Shown piece after piece: positions 48,270 through 57,839 of a stretch of 64,000 bases of DNA. The notes under the pieces are model-generated. The model saw only the letters and a list, made by a program, of their open reading frames with translations. It did not search any database and was not told the origin of the DNA. The number at the start of each line of letters is the position of its first letter. The stretch's first letter is position 1. The stretch comes from Melanocharis versteri (taxonomy: Eukaryota > Chordata > Aves > Passeriformes > Melanocharitidae): contig VZTG01005544.1 in assembly GCA_013397845.1 (NCBI GenBank), forward strand, positions 1,153,049 to 1,217,048, read 5' to 3'. The translations under genes were made by a program, and so were the position numbers.

Positions 48270-51200
48270 GGGAACATGTGTTTGCAAAGTACTCTAGACA
48301 CAAGAGTGTGATTCAGTGTTTAAGAGAGTCTGTGAATCTGATTTTCCTATCCAGTTAGTCATTTGAGCTGGGGTAGAGGAACTGTCGCTGCTGGCTGAGT
48401 TGCTTCTCCTCTTCGTGTTGTTCTGAGCCGTCTTTGGCAGAGCCCATGTGTATTGTTGCCTCATAAAATGCAGCCTCAAATTGTTGGCAAGCAGTCAGGT
48501 AATGGGGAGGGTAATAAGAGCTGCACGATCACAGGTAGATCTATAGGATGGAACTTGGTGCTGAGAAACTGCCAGCTTCTACCAAATGGCAGATTAAGGA
48601 GCCATTTCCCCCTTAAAAGAACTTGCTTTTATACCTGAGTTACTCACCACAAGCAGTCAGACTTCCCATTCAGCTGATGGCTGTGCCAGTCTGCCTCGAA
48701 AATACCCGAAAAAGGGGAAAAAAAAAAAAAAAGGGGATTTCTCCAGACTGAACCCTCCAAATGTCACTCGGGCAAAGTTCACTGTACCCCTATATAGCTT
48801 TATTTCACCACTGTGGGTATAACCAGCCCCAGTTTGGAAGGAGCAGCCTAAGGCTCTTACCTGCAAAAGCAGACACTGCTTTACATTAAAATCTTTCCCA
48901 GTGAAGCCATTTTTCCTTTCTACAAAACAACTTTGCTGCGAATCAAATCCTGTAGCCACTAATAACTGTCCCTATGGAGAAATCCTACAGAATAGAAAAG
49001 GATTGAAACCTATAGGGGTTTATGGAAATTAAATTGGATTCTATAGAAATTACTCTAAATAGCCCCTTAATTTAATAAAGGATGCTACCCCTTCTGTAGA
49101 ATTTTTGCATCAAATGATAAATCTGAAGGGAGAATAATATCCCTGCAAATAGAATTGTTCAGATTGCTTTAAAAATCCTATAGAAAACTTATTTCTCTCT
49201 CTCTTAATTTTGCTAAGTCTTTTTCCTTTGCACCAGTGGCTTGAAATCGTAAATCTCAAAGCGTTTCACAAAGAAAGAGCACAGCTGTCTGGAGATCACG
49301 CAGCCCACCTAGTGCCACTTCCCATGTCTGGGAAAATCAATCCAGGTAGTCCTGCACACCGAAGTCACCTTTTCAAACAGGATGCTTGCAGCATTTGAAG
49401 CTGTTCCTTTCTGCGTTTTGGGAAAAGAATGACAAAAAGTCCCAAACACCCCCCTTTTCCCCCTCTCCCCCCAAATACCTAATCTACCCAGAATCCAGGG
49501 AGTGTGAGTCACTTTAAGCTGTTTCTTTGACATGACTTCAGCTCGGTTGTGTGCCCTACAACCTGCAGAGATTTGGAGCCGATTAGGTTACAAATGCAAA
49601 ATGAATCCTTTTCTTTTTATGCATTCATCAGATTTTCTTTTCTTTAATATACTTAAATTATAAAAATACATAGAAGCATAGAGCATGGATAGAACAAGTG
49701 CGTTGCTAATTTTTTGTTGTTGTTGTTCTGCACTAGAACCTGTTAAAAAGGTTTGCATTTTGATGCGTGTGTTGCATTCAAACTGACACCTCCAGCTGCT
49801 ATATATTTGGTGGCTAGTAATCTTTTCCATTATATTTTGAAAAGAACTGATTTCTTCCAGTCTAAAATAAGCAACCAGCTACAAGGAAGCAATGGCTACT
49901 CTGTGGTTTGCTGCTTTGTTGCATGCTTAAAATACTGGTGTTCTGTGAAAGCTGCAGGTAAAACTGAAGCACAGCTGCTTGTACTGCTAGAAATTATAAA
50001 ATGAACCCTCATCTAGTGAATATCAGGGTAGCTGTTTTGAATTGAACAGAATTAATTTGATTTACACTACATATGAGTCTCTTTTTTTAAATTTTATTTT
50101 ATGTATTTATATTTTAATTTTTATAGATAGATAGATAGATAGATAGATATTTAGGTCTTATTTTCTGCTCCAGTGCATGAATGCATTCAGGGACAGACAA
50201 ATCTCCTGTTAGGGAAGAGTGGGGTGGTAGTACAATATATATATGTGTGTCCTACTGTCCTGGGAGGAGGGGGAATCTGCTTTGTACATCAAACCCATAT
50301 TATCTGGTAGTGAGGTGCCACAGAACACATACTGGCCTGAAATTTAGCCCTAGGATGGTTAAAGACTATCCTGTAAAGACAAAGAGATGGTAGCCATGAT
50401 CACAAATGTCAGCCCAGGCTGTTTGGGGGATGTCACAGCGAGAGACATAGAAGAAAATCTGGACTGTCAGAGGAAAAGCTCTAAAAGAACTGTACTTTAG
50501 GAAATTTCTTTAAGAATCCTTATTAATGCTTGTAAAGAAAAATAGGTGGCAAGATCTCACCTGCAAGTAATACTGCCCGAACTCTCAATCTAAATTGATC
50601 AGAGTAGAATCTACCTGCAGAAAAGGAAACTCAAACCTTCTGTACCTGGATATATGTGCATGGAAGTATTACACCGGCCAGGTATTTTTGCCTGTAGAGT
50701 TTCAGGAAATTTCCTCTGAATAATATGATTTGAGCAGTTGGTCAGTTGCAAAGCACAGTCTTGGTACATAATTCTCCTACCTACCAGCTTATCCGAGCCA
50801 GGGAGGGAGATGAGCCACAGTTCTGGCAAGTCTTAAAGGTTTTCTTTTTTTTTTTTTTTTTTCCCTGTTTTCTCAAGCTTTCATGGTGAGAGGAAAAGAA
50901 TGTATCAAATGCTGAGGACAGGCAGTTGCTCCCAGTGCATCGAACAGCTGACTGGGGCAGTATCTCTAGATTCGTTACATAAAAACAAGATTGTCACAAT
51001 CAGGACAGCAGTCAACAGGGATAAGAAAGGAAATAAAATCTAACATCCATTAGAAACAAAACTACAGAAACCTGTTTTTCAGCAACTAACTACAACTCCC
51101 CATGCTGTCCCAGAATAATCCTGCCAACCTATACCCCTAAAAGGCTACAAGATAGTGCAAGATCAATGTAATTAGACATGGGTCCAGAGCTATTTGTTTG

Positions 51201-51460
51201 GTGACTGCTGGGCTGTAACACCTGATGACAACTGATCTGTCTTCCTTCCTGGCAGAACATCCTTTCATGGGTAGGCTGTTCTGGGAACTGATCCCCACTT
51301 TTCCTAAAAATGCTTTAGAAATTAAATATAAATTCTCATCTTCCCTAGCTAGTTGAAACTGGCTAAGAGCTCTGAAAGTTTGGCAGGGAAAAGGGAATTA
51401 GAGTCAGGCAGAATGATCGTGATCACAAACATTTTGTTTCTGCAGGAAGTCAGGAACAAA
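48270..51460. other. Unique DNA, no gene seen
   Basis: Contains an A run (about 48718-48732), a (TAGA) array at 50123-50150 and a T run at 50845-50862. No gene or transposon recognised; frames up to 100 codons (48657-48959, minus) have no domain. Confidence 0.58.
50123..50150. repeat. (ATAG)n microsatellite
   Basis: About six and a half ATAG units in AT-rich sequence. Confidence 0.95.
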
Positions 51461-51466
51461 GATCAC

Positions 51467-51497
<31 letters not shown>

Positions 51498-51552
51498 AAA
51501 AAAAGGCTCTTAAACTTATAGAGNGAAAAGAAAGGCTCTTGAACTTATAGCG
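51467..51552. repeat. Poly(A) run and N-split short duplication
   Basis: A run of nearly 30 A with one G is followed by AAAGGCTCTTAAACTTATAG, an N at 51524, and then AAAGGCTCTTGAACTTATAG (51531-51550). The 20-bp repetition across the N suggests two overlapping reads joined without merging. Confidence 0.85.
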
Positions 51553-51559
51553 GCAAGCA

Positions 51560-54545
51560 TAAGAATCATAAATCTGGATCCTCACCTCTTACGAAGCCTA
51601 AAGGCAATAACAGCACAGGACAAAGGTTGTAACATTCTCTGAAGTGTTGTGGGGTCCTGATACCTGCTTGGCTTTCACGCAACTTGGCAGAGAAGAGTAT
51701 GGGTTGTTCAGGTTACAAAACAAGCAGTATAGCCAACACTGAAATCAATAAGACTGTGCCTGAAAGCAAGTCCTCAGTGTAGAGATAAATAACCACCGCA
51801 GTGACTCCTTGCAGGCTGCCAGGCAAAGTGGGGGGAGAGCAGCCAGCAGGGAGAGACTAGGACCAGCTTGTGGCTCACCTGCTCTGGCCTGTTGAGTGGC
51901 CGCCTTCTCATTAGTCAAAGGCTCTCTGTCCAAATTAGGGGGCAGACTGTTCCCAGGTAAGTCACAGAAGCTTCAGGACCACCCCCAGCAGAGACCCTCT
52001 TTCAGAAAATTATGAGAGTTGTGCTGGAAAATGAGGTTTATCTCTAGGACCCTGTGCATTGGCTCAGAGGCCCTTGCTGCTTCTAATTTTTATTTAAAAA
52101 CTAATTTAATGTTTTCTTTGGTGGTCTAGTGGCCATATATTTTTTCAGTGGTCAGAAAACTGAAAGAGACTCTTTCAAAGGCCAGTCTAGAGCAAGTCTG
52201 TAGGGGCAGTTTCACCACCAGTTTCAGCTATTTTACATCTTTGCAGGTATCAGGAAAGCACAAACACATATTTTACTATATTCCCAGCTCTCCATTAATA
52301 CCTCCTTCCCATGTCAGTCCTATCACATTTTCTAATCACTTTTTTCCCTGGATTTTTCTGGCTTACCACAAGGCCATCGGAGTGCTGGTGCTGTGTCACA
52401 GAGGATAGCTGCCTGCTTTCATAACAATGCAGTCTTAGGTTAGCTTAAAGGTGGCCACACTCTTACTTGAGTTAAACACCTGACATAATTACCATCCTGA
52501 AACGAAGGTGTGTGACAGCTCAGTACTCACTTGTGTGACTCTCCTCACCTTTCTGTTGTCCCAAGACATTTTATTCTCAATCTGTTCCCTTGTTGTGCTG
52601 GCCCCATGCATTTCTACATGGCCACTGAGTAAATCAGATCGAAGTACTGAGCCAGCTGAAAAGTATCGTGTTCAGCAAAACAAACAAACAAACCAACCAA
52701 AACAAACAAACAAAAAAAACCAGCCAAAAAATGAAAAGGTGATTTTCTAGTGAACTCTTTTGGCTCACACTGACCATACAAAGGCATCCAGGAACTGTTT
52801 AAACTGGTGAAAAGATGAAGTGTGCCCTCCATTTCAGGAGCTGCTGCTGTTGCTCTAAAGTATTGCTTTACCATAGGAGTTCTCAGCCATGCTGCTTCCA
52901 CATCCCCTGCGCTAGAACAGACCTAAGAAGACCCCTACAGAAAGTTTAGCACCAGGGGAAATTTTAATGAACATTTTAAACTCATTTACGACCCTTTTAT
53001 GCCACCCAAATGTTTTCCAAGGATCCCAGAGCTGAGCTTCAGGATCACAACCATTGCATGGCTTTAATTAACTGGTGCATGTACAATACACTGAACATAA
53101 ACAGAGTATCTCTAAATGCTAATGGCTGTTATTGAACCCCCATGCTTCCTAGTGCAGTAATAACTGGTACAAAGCCTAACTTACTAGTATACAAGATCCA
53201 ATTGTGTATCTTCCTCAAGGGATATTTATCTTCACAGCATGATTGCCAAGATAAATGCTAAAGTTTAAAATTCAAAAGTACTTACTTCAGGGCATTATGA
53301 CAAGACAACAAAAATATAAACTTGACAGAAGAAAAGCTTATGCATATAAATTATGTAGGCTTTTAATTGAAATATATTTCATAATAGATTTTATAGCCAG
53401 CAGATTATTTTTCAAGGCATTAATTTTTTTTTTCCTTAAAAATAAATCACAAAAGGCACCTTTTCCCCCCTCCCCATAGCTTTATAGAAATATAGACAGG
53501 AAAAAAAAATAAATGAACAGCACAGCATTGCAATTTTAGCCATAATAGTCAACATAACAATTAGAACAGTTTGTTACGAGGACAGGGAATAGGGCTGTCT
53601 GGAAGAAAAGTGCTACAGCCAGCGCTGTTGACTCACTGTGTTGAGCACTGTTTCCTTTCCATCTGAAGGGGAGCAATGCCACACAGCAGCTGTTGTAGGA
53701 ATAGCAGCCACAGGAGACATCGTCTCCAGCAATGATAAGCCAGGCTGAGAGGCTTAGCTTTATTTTATTCTCAGTTTTCCATTTGCAGAGTTTTTGGCAT
53801 GCTGTTTCTTTTCTTCCTTAGCAATGGTGTCAATTTTTAAAGTCCTCAGCCGCTGCCATAACCCAGAAGAAAATTTTCATGAATTTTTGGTGGCCCTGTA
53901 AATCCCTTGCAAGCCAGCTAACCAGGTCTAGTGGAAATACGACTGATTTTGCCTGTGAGATTAGAAGCACTGTGAAGATCTGACTTTAGCACACATAGAC
54001 ATGACCCATGTGTTTTCCATCTGCATCGAGTACTGTTGTCATGTCTGTAACTCAGGTTCTCCATACTCGGCAACTAAAAAGGGCTGAAAATGAGCTGTTC
54101 TGGTAATCTCAGTCCCACACGTGCACTGCCTGCTCTGTTTTCACCGAAATAGGAGAAAATAGGAGTGTTTAAGAAATCTTTCTAAATATCCACCTGAGTT
54201 ACTGGGCAAACTGTAAGGAGAAAAAGTCAAAGTGCACTTGGGAGTAGGAGTGGGTCAGCATTTAACTGACGGACATCATCCAGAAAAAGAGGGCTATCAG
54301 TTCTGCTTCTAGGAATTAGGAGAAATTAGATCAGCAGCAGCCCTTTGAGAAATTTAATTGAGGAGCTTTCTGCTTTTATAGCTGGCAGCTCTCCCTCTTT
54401 CCAGAGGTGTTATTTAATCTAGCCACCAAGCCACATCTGCAGTTTTAATTAGCATGTGTGTGTCTCTGTTGTTTTTCCTTCCCTGTGTAGCACACTGAGC
54501 ACCAACGCATATCAGACCCTTCAGAGTGAGCACGTTTATTTTAAG
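51560..54545. other. Unique DNA, no gene seen
   Basis: An A/C tract ((CAAA) units) lies at about 52677-52722. The stretch 54340-54460 mixes TTTAATTGAGG, TTATTTAATCT and TTTTAATTAGCATGTGTGTG and could be a conserved non-coding element. No coding exon recognised. Confidence 0.55.
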
Positions 54546-54550
54546 TACCA

Positions 54551-54655
54551 CTGGGCCAAATTCTGATTTTCAGTAATTTCCCTATAGTCCTGTGGACCTC
54601 AGCAGGACCCCTCAGATTTTCACTCATCTCGCTGAGAACAGAATCTGGCTCAGGG
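54551..54655. mobile_element. Relic of a palindromic ancient repeat
   Basis: CTGGGCCAAATTCTGATTTTC at the left (54551-54571) and GAGAACAGAATCTGGCTCAG at the right (54634-54653) are imperfect inverted copies. Similar GGCCAAATTCTGAT ends flank an old, short palindromic repeat seen in many amniote genomes. The middle (CCTGTGGACCTCAGCAGG) is degraded. No coding capacity is expected. The assignment is from recall; the symmetry is directly visible. Confidence 0.55.
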
Positions 54656-54819
54656 TATTTGAAAGCCTTGTTATCGGTGAGGCAGGCTATTGAGTTGCTT
54701 GGTGCTCTAATTTTTACCTTGTTAGTGGCAAGGTTATCTTTCAGGCTAGTTTTTCCATTGCAAGTTGTAGATCCCAGCACAGTGGTATATGCTTTAAGCT
54801 ATTCTCACCAGTGCAGAAG

Positions 54820-54875
54820 CACAATAATAATAATAACAATACTATTAACAATAATGAACACAATAATAATACACA
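54820..54875. repeat. (AAT)/(AAC) imperfect trinucleotide array
   Basis: AATAATAATAATAACAATAC and similar units with several interruptions, followed by AATACACAAAC. Confidence 0.85.
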
Positions 54876-55120
54876 AACAGCAGATTCACAATAAATCTTA
54901 GTATCAATAAATATTACAAAGATGCTCATGATCATTTATTATTTCAGAGATGGAGGAACTGAGTGATAGGGAAGATAGTTGCCTGAAGCCACGCAGAGGA
55001 GAATTAGGAAAGACAGGAAGACAAATTTAATCATCTGTCCTGTGCTCTGTCCACAGGACAACAGCTCTGACTCCTCAGTGCTGAGTGCAGCCATGGTACT
55101 ATCTGCATTATCTTAATTTA

Positions 55121-55273
55121 AGAAAAAAACAAACAAACAACAACAACAAAACCAAACCAAACCAAACATAAAACCAAACAACAAAAAAACCCCAAACCCC
55201 CAAAACAAATTAACAACAAAAAACAAAACAAACAAACAAACAAATCAAGCAAGCAAACAAACAAACAAGAAAA
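55121..55273. repeat. (AAAC)n / A-C tract
   Basis: About 150 bases of AAAC, AACAAC, ACCAA and CCCC-containing units on the plus strand with hardly any G or T. The Phe/Leu/Cys-rich minus frame of 75 codons is compositional. Confidence 0.9.
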
Positions 55274-55473
55274 TATACAATGGAAAAAAAGAAGAGTATG
55301 ATCTAAAGGCCCAACATCTTTAGAAAGAAGTTTTAACTGCCTCAATGAAGAGTAACATCAAATGCCTCAGGTTCTGTAGACAGGCACACTGCCGTGGCAG
55401 GCGATGTATGTTGGGGGTATGGCTCTTTATACTATTCCAAAATCTGGTGCCTCCAGTTTTCATGCTCTTATTT

Positions 55474-55478
55474 CAGCT
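55474..55478. repeat. Left target-site duplication CAGCT
   Basis: The five bases immediately before the TG of the solo LTR; identical to 56501-56505. Confidence 0.85.
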
Positions 55479-56500
55479 TGTATTGGTTTTTTATGACAAG
55501 ATTTTGGGGGGTTAGAGGGGTGATTTCTGTGAGAAGTAGCTGGAAGCTTCCCCCTTGTCCAGCAGAGCAAGAGCCAGCTGGATTCAGGATGGACCCTGTG
55601 CTGAGGCTGAGCCCCTCAGCGATGGTGGTAACACCTCTGGGATGACAGAAAGAGGGAAAAAAACCTGCACAACAGCAGCTGCAGCTGGACAGAGGAGTGA
55701 GGATGTGTGAGAGGAGCAGCCCTGCAGACAGGCAGGGCAGTGCAGAAGGAGGGCCAGGAGCTGCTCCAGGCTCTGGAGCTCAGATTCCCCTGCAGCCCCT
55801 GCAGCAGCCCATGGTGAGGCAGCTGTGCCCCTGCAGCCCAGGGAGGGCACGGGGGAGCAGAGATCCACCTGCAGCCCCTGGAGGAGCCCGGGCTGGAGCA
55901 GGGGGATGCCCACAGGAGGCTGGGACCCCATGGGAAGCCTGTGCTGGAGCAGGATCCTGGCAGGAGCTGTGGCCTCGTGGGGCACCCGCGCTGGAATGTC
56001 TTTTCCTGAAGGACTTGACCCTGTGGGAAGGACCCACGCTGGAGCAATTCCTGCAGGACTGTCTCCCATGGGAGGGACCCCACGCCGGAGCAGGAGAAAG
56101 GGGTGAGGAGTCCAGCACACGTGGAGGAAACAGTGGCAGAGACAGAGTGTGATGAGCTGACCACAGCCTTTTTCCCCATTCCCCTGAGACACTGGGGAGC
56201 AGGAGGTTGAGAAAGGAGGGAGTAAATTTGAGTCAGGAAGGATCGGGGGGAAGAGAGGAGGGATGTTTTAAGAACTGGGTTTTATTCCCATTACCCTACT
56301 CTGATTTTCTTGGAAATAAATTAATTTTCCCAAGCTGAGTCCATTTTGCCCATGTTGGTAGCTGGTGAGAGACCTCTCCCTGTCCTTATCTCAACCCATG
56401 AGCCTTTTGTTATATTTTCTCTCTCCTGCTCAGTTGAGGAGGGGAGTGACAGAGTGGCTTTGTTGGGAACCTCGTGTCCAGTCAGGGTCATCTTACCACA
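55479..56500 (+). mobile_element. Complete ERVL-type solo LTR
   Basis: A 1,022-bp LTR starting TGTATTGGTTTT and ending TCTTACCACA, with TG...CA termini. It is flanked by a perfect 5-bp duplication CAGCT, the size expected for ERVL-class integration. Recognisable family landmarks are GAGAAGTAGCTGGAAGCTTCC (55531), CAACAGCAGCTGCAGCTGG (55671), the repeated GCTGGAGCA units, GATGAGCTGACCACAGCC (56151), GGGTTTTATTCCCATTACCCTA (56278), AATAAA at 56315-56320, CTCCCTGTCCTTATCTCAACCCA (56375) and GAGGAGGGGAGTGA (56437). No internal retroviral sequence is present, so it arose by LTR-LTR recombination. Open frames up to 202 codons on the minus strand and 151 on the plus are by-products of its GC-rich, repetitive U3. 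Confidence 0.92.
55892..56100 (+). repeat. Degenerate ~48-bp tandem repeat in LTR U3
   Basis: GCTGGAGCA or a close variant begins at 55892, 55943, 55990, 56038 and 56084, spaced 46-51 bp. Each is accompanied by a GACCC and CATGGGA-like or GTGGGA-like segment. Such U3 repeats commonly act as enhancers in LTRs, but no factor is identified here. Confidence 0.85.
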
Positions 56501-56505
56501 CAGCT
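56501..56505. repeat. Right target-site duplication CAGCT
   Basis: The five bases immediately after the terminal CA of the solo LTR; identical to 55474-55478. Confidence 0.85.
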
Positions 56506-56509
56506 GGAA

Positions 56510-57760
56510 GTAAGCCTAGAAGTTAATTGAGTAATGTATCCTTTGCTGTGGATTCAAACCACTATTTATCACCTGAAAATTTGGTGCTTACACTTCCATT
56601 TGTTTTCTAGATTTTCTCCAACAGAATCAGCATTTGTATCATTTCTCCATAGTTGTCTCCTGTGGTTTACTGAGTTTTTGCTTGAGCTATATGTTTGTCT
56701 GCCTGTCTGTTTTACACTTTTGTCTGACATTATAATGAAGAACAGTAATAAAAAAAAATGTCTTGGAATACTAGCAATCATCCTTGTAAACAAATAATAC
56801 AAATGAATTGCAAAATAGAAGAAAAGCTATTGTCTAAAAGTTTTTAACAGAGAAAAAAAAGGAATCTGAAAAAGAAAAGAAAGAAAGAAAGAAAGAAAAA
56901 AGGGTTAAAACAGAGTGCTGATGATCTTTCAGAAAGCACAGATTTAATTCCCAGCACTTCTGATTTCATTAAGAACTGCAGCCTTTTCCACTGGCAGCAC
57001 AATTCTTGAGCTTGACAAAAACAGATGGGGAGGATGGTGGAAGTGGTAAACTCCAGAAGTAGCACTCTGTCTTCTGAATCAGGAGGTCACACCTTCAAGT
57101 CTTGACTGAAGAACTCAATCTTCCCCAGATCCCACAAACCCTGTTATACAGGTACTTGCTTATATGAGTCCCTGAGTGACAGATTAAAAAGCTCCCTCCT
57201 GGTGACTTATTCCCAGGGAAAGACACAGTGCTCTCAGAAAAAAAGGAAAATACGAAAAACCTCATCAGAATAATGGAGGGGAGCTATTGCATTCCTCAAG
57301 TGCCATGTAATAACCTGTGCCTGTGAAATGCTTGCAGCTGGCGGTGCAGGGTCACAGAGAGAATAAAGACTGTTTCACTCCTCTGGTGCTAGAAACATGC
57401 CTTCCCATTTCCTTCAGGAATCTGTGTTAACTCCTTCCACATCCAGCAGTCAGCCCCCTCCTCAAGCCACATCATCATGATATTTGGAGGGAAGAAATTA
57501 CGATGCTGTGTCTTTGCTATTTGGAGCATAAAAATGGGATGTGTTGTCCAAGGCATTTAATACAGACTTTGATTCTCCCTGTGAGCAACATCCCTGGGGC
57601 CCAGGGAGACAGCGGCAATCAACTGAGAAAACAGAATTCCCTAGTTCTGAAGTCCTCTGATCCCTAAAATAAATAAAGGTAATTAATGGACTTCCTTAAT
57701 ATACTCTGTATGGGTTTTGTTTCTTTAGACGGTAATAATTCTCTGTAACAGAAATAGTTG
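56510..57760. other. Unique DNA with an (AAAG)n patch
   Basis: A purine run with five GAAA units lies at about 56869-56902. No gene or transposon recognised; the 87-codon plus frame at 56534-56797 has no domain. Confidence 0.6.
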
Positions 57761-57768
57761 TGCGGGTC

Positions 57769-57838
57769 TTTTTTTTTTTTTTTTTCCTTCANAAAAGTTG
57801 TTGGGGGTTTTTTTTTTTTTTTTTTTCCTTCAGTTCCT
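57769..57838. repeat. N-split T-run duplication
   Basis: A long T run ending in CCTTCA is followed by an N (57792), a short AAAAGTTGTTGGGGG spacer and a second long T run again ending CCTTCAG. The same assembly-join pattern appears at 3585-4198 and 51524. Confidence 0.85.
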
Positions 57839-57839
57839 G

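Noticed and set aside
55584..56192. 202-codon minus-strand frame (and 187-, 151- and 112-codon partners)
   Set aside because: Entirely inside the GC-rich, tandemly repeated U3 of the solo LTR; open in many frames because of composition, with no domain.
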